Assembly: GCF_022662305.1 (NCBI RefSeq)
Contig: NZ_JAKNQH010000010.1
Span: 1 to 64,000 of the forward strand
DNA: 64,000 bases
Reading direction: 5' to 3'
Source: Sphingomonas sp. BAUL-RG-20F-R05-02
Lineage (GTDB): Bacteria; Pseudomonadota; Alphaproteobacteria; Sphingomonadales; Sphingomonadaceae
Both the position numbers and the translations under genes were made by a program. The notes under the pieces are model-generated. The model was not told where the DNA came from. It searched no databases and was given only the letters and a program-made list of their open reading frames with translations. Below are positions 50,623-58,073 of the stretch, piece after piece (position 1 is the first letter of the stretch; every line of letters begins with the position of its first letter).

Positions 50623-50931
50623 ATGCGTATGTCCACCACGATCCTGTTAGGCGCGGCGCTGTTCGCCGCTCCCGCGCTGGCGCAAACCGCCCCTGCCAAG
50701 AACAACGCGGCGATCAAGACCGCGCATACCGTCAACGACGGTCAGGCGCGGCGCGGCGCCAACTCGTTCACGCAGGCGCAGGCACGCGAGCATATCGCCA
50801 AGTCCGGCTTCACCAACGTCTCGGCGCTGACCAAGGACAAGCAGGGCGTGTGGCGCGGCACCGCGACGAAGGCCGGCCAGACCGTCCACGTCGGGCTCGA
50901 CTTCAAGGGCAACGTCTCGACCGCGCAGTAA
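50623..50931 (+). CDS. Small secreted PepSY-like protein
   Basis: The product is 102 residues. A signal peptide (TILLGAALFAAPALAQ) precedes a short linker and a PepSY-like fold: FTQAQAREHIAKSGFTNVSA, then a beta-hairpin of the form KQGVWRGTATKAGQTVHVGL, then DFKGNVSTAQ. Periplasmic PepSY proteins are usually inhibitory or binding modules; the ligand here is unknown. AAAGGA precedes the ATG. The gene is closed by a strong terminator. Confidence 0.8.
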   Translation: MRMSTTILLGAALFAAPALAQTAPAKNNAAIKTAHTVNDGQARRGANSFTQAQAREHIAKSGFTNVSALTKDKQGVWRGTATKAGQTVHVGLDFKGNVSTAQ

Positions 50932-50943
50932 CACGAAACGAAA

Positions 50944-50978
50944 CGGCGGCGTGGCTCACACAGCCACGCCGCCGTTTT
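50944..50978 (+). terminator. Rho-independent terminator, probably bidirectional
   Basis: A perfect 13-bp GC-rich stem (50944-50956 with 50962-50974) closes a 5-nt loop and is followed by TTTT on the plus strand. On the minus strand it is followed by GTTTCGTTTCG. It lies between convergent genes and can serve both the stress operon and the sorbosone dehydrogenase-like gene. Confidence 0.85.
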
Positions 50979-50991
50979 CGCGTGTCCGGCT

Positions 50992-52284
50992 CTAGCGGCC
51001 GCTGACCCGCCAGACTGTATTGCCGAGATCGTCGGCGATCAGCAGTGCGCCGGTCTTGTCGAGCGTCAGGCCGACCGGGCGGCCATGCGCCGCATCGCCC
51101 TCGACAAAGCCGGTCACGACGTCGATCGCCTTACCCGCCGGGCGACCGTTGGCGAACGGGACGTAGATCACCTTGTAGCCGTTGAGGTGACCGCGATCCC
51201 AGCTGCCGTGTTCGCCGATGAACGCACCCGAACGCCAGCGCGGCGGCAAAGCGGTCGCCCCGGCCGAGAACACCATGCCAAGCGGTGCGACATGGCTGCT
51301 CAAGCCATAATCCGGCACGATCGCCTTCGCCACCAGATCGGGCCGCTGCGGCTTGACGCGCGGATCAACGTGCTGGCCCCAGTAGCTGTACGGCCAGCCG
51401 TAGAAGCCACCGTCCTTCACAGAGGTGAAGTAATCCGGCACGAGATCGGGGCCGAGTTCGTCGCGTTCGTTGACGACCGCCCACAGCGCCTTGGTCTGCG
51501 GTTCGAACTGCAGGCCGTTGGGGTTGCGGATACCGGTCCCGAACAGGCGGTACGCGCCGGTCGCGCGATCGACCTCCCAGATCGCAGCACGGCCGCGTTC
51601 GGCCGACATGCCATTTTCGGTGATGTTGCTGTTCGAACCGACCCCGACGTAGAGCTTGCTGCCATCGGGGCTGGCGACGAGGCTCTTGGTCCAATGGTGA
51701 TCGATTGGGCCGCCCGGCAGATCGACCAGCTTGGTGCCGAGCGTGTTGATGCTGGTCTGCCCCGGCTGGTAGGCATAGCGGATGATCGCATCGGTGTTGG
51801 CGACGTACAGATCGTTGCCGACCAGCGCGACGCCGAATGGCGACTTCAACCCGGTCAGGAACTTGGTGCGCTGTTCGGGGATGCCGTCACCGTTGGTGTC
51901 GCGCAGCAGAACGATATCCATACCCGCCTTGGCGTCATTATGGCCGTGCGCCTGGATCAACTGCATGACAATGTCCTTGGGCCGATGGACCGGCTCGGGC
52001 TGGCCGTCAGTCTCGACAACGAGGACGTCGCCATTGGGCAGCGTGTACAGCGATCGCGGATGTGCCAGTCCGGTGGCAAGCGCCTGGACCTTCAGATCGG
52101 CAGGAACCTTCGGCGTCTTGCCATTCCACGGGCTTGGCGGAACGACGTGCATCGGCGGGATCAGATATTCGCTGAGGTCCGGCAAGGCCGGATTGGCGCC
52201 GATTTGCTTTTCCGTATCGCCACCCTGCTTGGCGCAAGCCGACAGCGCGAGCAGCCCGACGGCTGCGAGAAGTACACTACGCAT
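50992..52284 (-). CDS. Sorbosone dehydrogenase-like six-bladed propeller lipoprotein
   Basis: The product is about 430 residues. A lipobox LSAC at the N-terminus marks a lipoprotein. The body is a glucose/sorbosone dehydrogenase-type propeller: ATGLAHPRSLYTLPNGDVLVVETDG, FLTGLKSPFGVALVGNDLYVAN, FGTGIRNPNGLQFEPQTKALW and EHGSWDRGHLNGYKVIYVPF. Family members bind PQQ and oxidise sugars in the periplasm, but many homologues are uncharacterised, so activity is not certain. The ATG at 52284 overlaps the DUF2231 stop as TGATG, so the two are co-translated. (Motifs are quoted in separate pieces.). Confidence 0.86.
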   Translation of the reverse strand: MRSVLLAAVGLLALSACAKQGGDTEKQIGANPALPDLSEYLIPPMHVVPPSPWNGKTPKVPADLKVQALATGLAHPRSLYTLPNGDVLVVETDGQPEPVHRPKDIVMQLIQAHGHNDAKAGMDIVLLRDTNGDGIPEQRTKFLTGLKSPFGVALVGNDLYVANTDAIIRYAYQPGQTSINTLGTKLVDLPGGPIDHHWTKSLVASPDGSKLYVGVGSNSNITENGMSAERGRAAIWEVDRATGAYRLFGTGIRNPNGLQFEPQTKALWAVVNERDELGPDLVPDYFTSVKDGGFYGWPYSYWGQHVDPRVKPQRPDLVAKAIVPDYGLSSHVAPLGMVFSAGATALPPRWRSGAFIGEHGSWDRGHLNGYKVIYVPFANGRPAGKAIDVVTGFVEGDAAHGRPVGLTLDKTGALLIADDLGNTVWRVSGR

Positions 52285-52727
52285 CAAACGATCCCTCCGG
52301 TGCGGCTCGGGCGCAGCAGCGGAACGCTGATCCCTGCGGCCACGGTCAGCGCGATGACGGTCAACACCGACAGCACCAGCCCAGTCGGCATCGCGCCATA
52401 GGCATCGCGGCTATGTACGAAATTGTTGAACAGGCCGAGGATCATCGCGACCGCGTAGGTGATCGCGTAGGGCCAGATCAGCCGGTTGGCGCGGACGTGA
52501 GGGCGCACCAGATCGAAGATGCCGACCAGCGCCGCCAGCGCGCCGACCGCTTCACCGCCGGCGAGCAACCAGTCCGAGAAATTCTTCCAGGTGACGTCGA
52601 ACGTGTTGTAATATGCGATATCGGTGATGAGCGCGCCGAGGAAGCAGATCAGCGGAATACCGAGCACCATCGGATGCAAAGGTCGCCTCACGGCATGAAG
52701 GGGCGGCGAGGTATAAGCTTCGGGCAA
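52284..52727 (-). CDS. DUF2231 membrane protein
   Basis: The product is 147 residues with four hydrophobic helices. The N-terminal PPLHAVRRPLHPMVLGIPL contains the conserved HP segment of DUF2231 proteins, and the helices include FLGALITDIAYY and YAVAMILGLFNNFV. The family function is unknown; the histidines suggest heme or metal binding. The start appears to be TTG at 52727, with GGGAGGGG upstream; an ATG at 52670 would remove the first 19 residues including the conserved HP. It is coupled with the sorbosone dehydrogenase-like lipoprotein and may pass electrons for it, which is inference. Confidence 0.83.
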   Translation of the reverse strand: MPEAYTSPPLHAVRRPLHPMVLGIPLICFLGALITDIAYYNTFDVTWKNFSDWLLAGGEAVGALAALVGIFDLVRPHVRANRLIWPYAITYAVAMILGLFNNFVHSRDAYGAMPTGLVLSVLTVIALTVAAGISVPLLRPSRTGGIV

Positions 52728-52757
52728 CGGCCCCTCCCACGATGATCATGTTTCTGC

Positions 52758-52783
52758 GGAACGGATTCCATCGGGATGGAGTT
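52758..52783 (+). promoter_or_regulatory. Candidate EcfG-type promoter upstream of the antiporter gene
   Basis: GGAAC (52758-52762) and AGTT (52780-52783) are 17 bp apart, resembling an EcfG promoter with a changed first -10 base. The same stretch also contains inverted repeats (CGGAAC with GTTCCG; TCCATC with GATGGA), so an operator is an alternative. It lies in the divergent gap between the DUF2231 gene and the CPA1 antiporter, 111 bp before the latter. Confidence 0.33.
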
Positions 52784-52894
52784 CCGGAGGTATCTGCGAG
52801 TTCCGAAATATTCATCATCGCCTGAGCGACGCCGGATTTGGTTTGGTCGCGCCGTATGGCATGACGTTCGCTCAGCAACGAGAAAGGCTCCCTC

Positions 52895-54073
52895 ATGGCG
52901 CATGTCGATATCCCCGCGCTGGGGCTGCTCCTGCTCGTCGCGTGCCTGGTGGCGATCGTCACCCGGCGGATCGGGTTGCCCTATTCGGTCGGCCTCGTGG
53001 TCGCCGGCATCGCGCTCAGTCTGGTCGGCTACCGCAGTCAGATCGTGCTCACCCCGGAGCTGATCTTTACCGTGCTGCTGCCGCCACTGGTCTTCGAAGC
53101 GGCGTTGCATCTCGGCTGGAGCCAGTTCCGGCGTGAAGCCCCGCTCGTGCTGAGCATAGCCTTTGTCGGCACCTTCCTGTCGGCGCTGGTGGTGGCGGCG
53201 GGGATGCACTGGCTATGCGGCTGGGGCTGGCAGGGATCGCTGCTGTTCGGCGCGCTGATCGCCGCGACCGACCCGGTGGCGGTGATTGCGATGATGAAGG
53301 AGCAGAAGGCGGAACAGCGCCTCGCCTTCCTCATGGAATCGGAAAGCCTCGTCAACGACGGCGCCGCCGCCGTGCTGTTCGCCGTGGTGGCTGCATGGAT
53401 TGCCGGCGCGGACAGTTCGGCCGGCAGCATCGCGATATCGCTGGTCAGCACGGTGGCGGGCGGCGTGCTGTGCGGGTTGGTCGTCGCCAGTGCGATCATG
53501 CTGCTGGCCAAGGGGTCGAACGATCACCTCGTCGAGATCACGCTGACGGTACTCGCCGCTTATGGATCGTTCCTGATCGCGGAGGAACTCAAGGTGTCCG
53601 GCGTGCTGGCGACGCTGTCCGCCGGCATGCTGGTCGGTAATCGCGGGCGCGGGCGTGCAATTACCGACGAGGGCAGCGCCGCGATGATCCGCTTTTGGGA
53701 TTTCGCCGCGTTCCTCGCGAATTCGGTGATCTTCCTGCTGATCGGCAGCCGCGAGGCCGCGCAGCCGATCATAGCCTATCTGTTGCCTGCCGTGGTCGGC
53801 ACCATTCTCGTGCTTGGCGGGCGCGCGGTGGCGATCTACCCGATCGTCGGGCTGTTCCGCCGCTCTTCGCTGGCGGTGAACGGCATCACCCAGCACATCC
53901 TGTTCTGGGGCGGCTTGCGCGGCGCACTCGCGCTCGCCCTTGCGCTCGCCGCCCCGGCGGCCCTGCCCGAACACGACGCGCTGATCAGCGTGGCGTTCGC
54001 GGTCGTCGCATTCTCGATCTTCGTGCAGGGTCTGACCGTGCCGAGGCTTCTACGGCGCAGCGACGCAAGCTGA
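52895..54073 (+). CDS. CPA1-family Na+(K+)/H+ antiporter
   Basis: The product is 392 residues with about 12 hydrophobic helices. It shows IFTVLLPPLVFEAALHLGW, ALIAATDPVAVIAMMKEQ with the ion-binding Asp, MESESLVNDGAAAVLF and FWGGLRGALALALALA. These are the hallmark segments of CPA1 exchangers. It is shorter than NhaP-type proteins with cytoplasmic tails, ending after the last helix at RRSDAS. It should exchange Na+ or K+ for protons and so regulate pH and salt. AGAAAGGC precedes the ATG. Confidence 0.94.
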   Translation: MAHVDIPALGLLLLVACLVAIVTRRIGLPYSVGLVVAGIALSLVGYRSQIVLTPELIFTVLLPPLVFEAALHLGWSQFRREAPLVLSIAFVGTFLSALVVAAGMHWLCGWGWQGSLLFGALIAATDPVAVIAMMKEQKAEQRLAFLMESESLVNDGAAAVLFAVVAAWIAGADSSAGSIAISLVSTVAGGVLCGLVVASAIMLLAKGSNDHLVEITLTVLAAYGSFLIAEELKVSGVLATLSAGMLVGNRGRGRAITDEGSAAMIRFWDFAAFLANSVIFLLIGSREAAQPIIAYLLPAVVGTILVLGGRAVAIYPIVGLFRRSSLAVNGITQHILFWGGLRGALALALALAAPAALPEHDALISVAFAVVAFSIFVQGLTVPRLLRRSDAS

Positions 54074-54165
54074 CGTCACGGCCTTCGAAACCGGCGCGCA
54101 ATGTTTCGTTACGATTCCGGGGTCCGTGCGTTGGACGTCTTCATACGCACGCAGGTGACCCACGA

Positions 54166-55359
54166 ATGCCGATGCCAAGCCCGACCGAACGACATGAGAT
54201 TCTCGAAACCAATCGTACCCGCAAGATGGCGCGTTCCGCCCACGCCTATGTGCGCGGCAATACCGTGAAGTTCTACGAATGGCTGGAGGCATCGCCGGTC
54301 GCGGGGCGCGTACCGATCGGACCGGCGGTGTGGATCTGCGGCGATTGCCACCTCGGCAACCTTGGGCCGATCGCCAATGGTGACGGCAATGTCGAGATCC
54401 AGATCCGCGATCTCGATCAGGCGGTGATCGGCAATCCCGCGCACGACTTGATCCGGCTTGGCCTGTCGCTCGCCACCGCCGCACGCGGCTCCGACCTGCC
54501 CGGAGTGACCACCGCGCGGATGATCGAGGAGATGGTCGAGGGCTATGCCGCCGCGATGCACGATCCGACGAGCGGTGATGCCGGTGTCGAACCGGACGTG
54601 GTGCGGAGCATCAAGCGGCAGGCGCTTGGCCGCCGGTGGAAGCACCTCGCGCGGGAGCGGCTCGACGCGATCGACCCGCAAATTCCGCTCGGCAAGAAGT
54701 TCTGGGCGCTCGACGACAACGAGCGCAGCAGCCTGGAAGCGGTATTCGCCGACCCGGAGGTGGCGCGCCTGATCCTCTCGCTCGATCACAAGGACAAGGA
54801 TCGCGCGGTGCGGATGGTCGACGCGGCCTATTGGATGAAAGGGTGCAGTTCGCTCGGGCTGCTTCGCTTCGCCGCGATCATCGGCCTGAAAAATGCCAAG
54901 GGCCGCTCCGACTACGCACTGGTCGACATCAAGGAAGCCGTCGCACCGATCGCCCCCACGACACGCGGAGCGAAGATGCCCGACGACAACGGCGAGCGCG
55001 TCGTCACGGCGGCCCGCGCGCTGTCGCCCCACCTCGGCACGCGGATGACCGCCGCGAAGATGCTCGGCCGATCGCTGTTCATCCGCGAGTTGTCGCCGCA
55101 GGATCTCAAGCTCGAGGTCGATCAGTTCAGCGAAGGTCAGGCGGTGATGGCGGCGCGGTACCTGGCGTTCGTCGTCGGCAAGGCGCACGCGCGGCAGATG
55201 GACACGGCCAGCCGCAACGAGTGGCTCGGCGTGCTGGAGGCGGACCGGCGCGGGATGATCGATGCGCCCTCCTGGCTGTGGCAGAGCGTGGTTTCGCTGG
55301 CCGGTAGCCATGAGGCGGGCTATCTCGAACACTGCCGTCGCTACGCGTTGGCCGCCTGA
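54166..55359 (+). CDS. DUF2252 protein, kinase-like fold
   Basis: The product is about 397 residues. It opens with TRKMARSAHAYVRGNTVKFYEW, then WICGDCHLGNLGPIANGDG and IQIRDLDQAVIGNPAHDLIRL. The HLGN and DLDQ segments resemble the catalytic and metal-binding loops of aminoglycoside-phosphotransferase-type kinases. A later KSS-like region reads VDIKEAVAPIAP. The family has no known substrate. The ATG at 54166 has AGGTGA upstream; the open frame runs far further upstream inside the antiporter in another frame and was trimmed. Its stop overlaps the deaminase start (TGATG). Confidence 0.87.
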   Translation: MPMPSPTERHEILETNRTRKMARSAHAYVRGNTVKFYEWLEASPVAGRVPIGPAVWICGDCHLGNLGPIANGDGNVEIQIRDLDQAVIGNPAHDLIRLGLSLATAARGSDLPGVTTARMIEEMVEGYAAAMHDPTSGDAGVEPDVVRSIKRQALGRRWKHLARERLDAIDPQIPLGKKFWALDDNERSSLEAVFADPEVARLILSLDHKDKDRAVRMVDAAYWMKGCSSLGLLRFAAIIGLKNAKGRSDYALVDIKEAVAPIAPTTRGAKMPDDNGERVVTAARALSPHLGTRMTAAKMLGRSLFIRELSPQDLKLEVDQFSEGQAVMAARYLAFVVGKAHARQMDTASRNEWLGVLEADRRGMIDAPSWLWQSVVSLAGSHEAGYLEHCRRYALAA

Positions 55360-55853
55360 TGCCCCGCCCCGATGACGAGCGCTGGATGCGCATGGCGATC
55401 GCGGTGGCGCGCTCCAAGGGTTCCGACCCGGCGAGTTCGCCGCTCGGCTGCGTGATTGTGCTGGATGGCAAGGTGATCGCCGCCGAACGCAACCAGACGC
55501 ACGAATTGCCCGACGCCACTGCCCATGCCGAGATGATGGCGATCCGCCGTGCCTGCGAAAGCACCGGCGAGCTCGAACTGCGCGGCGCGACGCTATACTC
55601 CACGCTTCAGCCGTGCGGCATGTGCACGATGGCGTCGATCTGGTCGAAGGTCGGTCGTGTCGTTTACGGCGCAGGCCGCGCTGACGTGCATCCGATGTAT
55701 TTCGAGGCGCGGCACATCGATACATTGTCGTTCATCGGCGATGCGTACCGCGATGACATCACGATCGAAGGCGGCTGCCTGCGCGCGGAGTGTGCGGAGC
55801 TATATTACGGTCCGGACGTGGACCTTCCCAAGGAAGAACAGGCGAACCTATGA
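55359..55853 (+). CDS. Nucleoside/nucleobase deaminase family protein
   Basis: The product is 164 residues of the cytidine-deaminase-like fold. The zinc site is AHAEMMAIRRA (His, with catalytic Glu) and LQPCGMCTMASIWSKV (two Cys). PLGCVIVLDGKVIAAERNQ is the usual first strand pair. Members include guanine deaminase and tRNA-adenosine deaminase; the substrate here is not clear. The tail, after GGCLRAECAELYYGPDV, is acidic. It is coupled at both ends: TGATG from the DUF2252 gene and ATGA into the HhH gene. Confidence 0.9.
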   Translation: MPRPDDERWMRMAIAVARSKGSDPASSPLGCVIVLDGKVIAAERNQTHELPDATAHAEMMAIRRACESTGELELRGATLYSTLQPCGMCTMASIWSKVGRVVYGAGRADVHPMYFEARHIDTLSFIGDAYRDDITIEGGCLRAECAELYYGPDVDLPKEEQANL

Positions 55854-56056
55854 GCAACGACGAAGCTCTCAACATCAATACCGCGACCGCTGCCGAGATT
55901 GACGGCATTGCGCAGTTGAAGGGACACGGCTTCGAAATCGTGCGCTACCGTGAGGAACGCGGCGGCTTCAGCGATCTGCGGCAGCTCGATGAAGTGCCGG
56001 GGCTGACTGGAAAGGCCGATGGACTCGACGGAACGATTACGATCGGCGACGCCTAG
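55850..56056 (+). CDS. Helix-hairpin-helix protein, 68 residues
   Basis: The protein reads NINTATAAEIDGIAQLKGHG and then FEIVRYREERGGFSDLRQLDEVPGL, a ComEA-type helix-hairpin-helix pair (NTATAxEL, R-x-G-F, LxxVPG). There is no signal peptide or membrane anchor, unlike ComEA, so it is probably cytoplasmic. It may bind DNA non-specifically. Its ATG overlaps the deaminase stop as ATGA. The ending GLDGTITIGDA lacks the second GIG turn of complete HhH2 units. Function is unknown. Confidence 0.82.
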   Translation: MSNDEALNINTATAAEIDGIAQLKGHGFEIVRYREERGGFSDLRQLDEVPGLTGKADGLDGTITIGDA

Positions 56057-56059
56057 CGG

Positions 56060-56410
56060 TTACACCGGTGCGAGATCACGAAAGGTCGCGACCAGAACAT
56101 GCGCCTGGATCGGCTTGGCGAGAATGACCATCGGCGGGGCGCAAGGCGTACACGCTTCGGGCGTACCGGTCATGAAGATCACCGGCACCGCGCCATGTTC
56201 GGCGATGATCGCCTGCACCGCCGCCGGTCCCGTGCCCTCGGCAAGTCTGACGTCCGACATGATGCAGTCGGGCACGCGCGCACGGGCGGCTTCGATCGCT
56301 TCCGCCTGGGTGGATGCCAGATCGAAAGACGATCCACCCGCACCTTCGAGGATCTGGACGATATGGTCGGCAATAAGGAGATTGTCTTCGATGACGAGCA
56401 CGTGGCACAT
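56060..56410 (-). CDS. Single-domain response regulator
   Basis: The product is 116 residues, a receiver domain only. It shows VLVIEDN with acidic Asp9, the phosphoacceptor Asp53 in CIMSDVRL, VIFMTGT with the Thr switch residue and VILAKP with the conserved Lys. No output domain follows, so it acts by protein-protein contact, as SdRR proteins do in the general stress cascade of sphingomonads. It lies 122 bp downstream of the LOV-HWE kinase gene on the same strand, which makes the kinase its likely partner. It converges with the HhH gene with a 3-bp gap. Confidence 0.92.
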   Translation of the reverse strand: MCHVLVIEDNLLIADHIVQILEGAGGSSFDLASTQAEAIEAARARVPDCIMSDVRLAEGTGPAAVQAIIAEHGAVPVIFMTGTPEACTPCAPPMVILAKPIQAHVLVATFRDLAPV

Positions 56411-56478
56411 GGCTTGATCCCGGCTGAATGCTGCTACAACCGCCGACCAACATGTTTAGTCGCAAAAAACTAATCCAG

Positions 56479-56500
56479 ATTAAGCCCATCGTTGCTTAAT
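56479..56500. promoter_or_regulatory. Inverted repeat upstream of the response regulator gene
   Basis: ATTAAGC (56479-56485) and GCTTAAT (56494-56500) are perfect 7-bp inverted copies around 8 bp, about 70 bp before the response regulator start. It may be an operator. On the minus strand a TTTTTT run follows about ten bases later, so a weak terminator after the kinase gene is also possible. Confidence 0.42.
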
Positions 56501-56532
56501 GTTAATTCGGGATTGTCGTAGCGGTATTTGGG

Positions 56533-58023
56533 TCACATCGGCGCCTCAATGCCAAATTGCACACCATCGGCCGGATAGTGGATCGTGGCCTTGCCGCGCA
56601 CGTGCCTGGACAGGACACGTTCGATCATCCGCGTGCCGAAGCCGGTTCGCGACGGCGGCACGACAGGTGGACCACCCTCCTCGACCCAGGTGAAGGTGAA
56701 GCGCCGCTCCGCATTCGCACCGGTCAACGCCCAGCCGATCACCACCCGCCCGGCGTCGTTCGACAGCGCGCCGTACTTCACTGCATTGGTGGCGAGTTCG
56801 TGCAACGCCATCGACAGCGCCAGCGTCACCTCGGGTGTGAGGTGGATCGTCGGCCCCGCCATGGCGATGCGTCGCCCGTTGCGATCGATGAACGGCGCCA
56901 GCACATTTTTGACGATATCGCCGATCGCGGCTCCCTCGATCTCGTCGCGCAGCAACAACTCGTGCGCGGTACCGAGGCTGGCGATACGCCCCTCCACGGC
57001 ATGCCGCGCATCTTCCAGCGATGCCGCGTCGCGCAACGTCTGACCGACCACCGCACCGACGGTGGCGAGCGTGTTCTTCACCCGGTGCGTCAGTTCGCTG
57101 GCGAGCACCGCGCGGTGTTCCTCGGCGAATTTGCGATCCGACACATCCGCCGCGAAACCGGTCATGGTGAGCGGCGTACCGTCTGCACGATACTGCATCT
57201 CGCCCTGGGCGCTGATCCAGCGCTGATCGCCGGCGGAGGTCAGGATGCGGTAGTCGATCCGATAGGGCGCGGCGTTCTCGATCGTGTCGGCAAGCGCGGC
57301 GACTACGGCCGACAGGTCGTCCGGGTGGATCGAGCCGATAAACTCGGCATAGGTGAACGGCGCGTCGAGCGGACGCCCGAACACCTCTTTGCAACTCGCC
57401 GAAGCCGTGATCTCCTCCGCGCCGGGATCGTAGCTCCACGTGCCGAGGCCACCCGCCTTCAGCGCCATCGCCAGCCGTATCTCGCGTTCCGCCAGCGCCG
57501 CCTCGCGATCCGAAAGCTCCGCCGCCAGCGCCTCGCGATCCTGCTGGAGCCGGATGACACGGTGCCGCTCCACCGTAACGTCGAGTTGCGAGGCGACGAA
57601 GTAGCGCGGCTTGCCAGCCTCATCGAACACCGGCGCGATCATCAACCGGTTCCAGAACGGCGTACCGTCACGGCGATGATTGAGCAGGTCGATCTCGATC
57701 CGCTCGGCGTTGGCGATCGCGGTGCGCAGGCGGGCGACATCCGCTTCCTCGGTAAGCGGCCCCTGCATGAACCGGCAATTGCGCCCCAGCACCTCGACTG
57801 CGGCGAACCCGGTCAGATTCTCGAACGCCTTGTTGACGTAGATCAGCGGATTGTTCGGCAACGTCGGATCGCTCACCACCATCGGAACGATCGCGTCGTC
57901 GAACGCCACCACGATCGGGTCCATCGGGTCGAGCCGGCCCGCGAACGCGTCGACCGCCGCTTGCACGACAGGCAGCGGATCGCTCGGCTGAACGGGAAAA
58001 GGGGCTGACGGCTTACGGTCCAA
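56533..58023 (-). CDS. LOV-domain blue-light sensor HWE histidine kinase
   Basis: The product is 496 residues. The N-terminal LOV domain has GRNCRFMQG with the photoactive Cys83 that forms the flavin adduct, plus VNKAFENLTGF and FWNRLMIAPVFD. A short helix and a second PAS domain (about 185-300, GGLGTWSYDPGAEEITASAS) follow. The kinase part is HWE type: His313 in LTHRVKNTLATVG, HELATNAVKYGALS and TFTWVEEGGPPV. Light should change autophosphorylation and signal to a response regulator, probably the adjacent single-domain one. The start at 58023 lies 50 bp after the Mfd-like gene. Confidence 0.93.
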   Translation of the reverse strand: MDRKPSAPFPVQPSDPLPVVQAAVDAFAGRLDPMDPIVVAFDDAIVPMVVSDPTLPNNPLIYVNKAFENLTGFAAVEVLGRNCRFMQGPLTEEADVARLRTAIANAERIEIDLLNHRRDGTPFWNRLMIAPVFDEAGKPRYFVASQLDVTVERHRVIRLQQDREALAAELSDREAALAEREIRLAMALKAGGLGTWSYDPGAEEITASASCKEVFGRPLDAPFTYAEFIGSIHPDDLSAVVAALADTIENAAPYRIDYRILTSAGDQRWISAQGEMQYRADGTPLTMTGFAADVSDRKFAEEHRAVLASELTHRVKNTLATVGAVVGQTLRDAASLEDARHAVEGRIASLGTAHELLLRDEIEGAAIGDIVKNVLAPFIDRNGRRIAMAGPTIHLTPEVTLALSMALHELATNAVKYGALSNDAGRVVIGWALTGANAERRFTFTWVEEGGPPVVPPSRTGFGTRMIERVLSRHVRGKATIHYPADGVQFGIEAPM

Positions 58024-58073
58024 AGCGAGAACGTCTTAGCAAGGTTTTCCGGGAGGGCAACGACGGTTCTACG

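Noticed and set aside
56557..58008. 483-codon plus-strand frame opposite the LOV kinase
   Set aside because: The LOV and HWE motifs fix the coding strand as minus.
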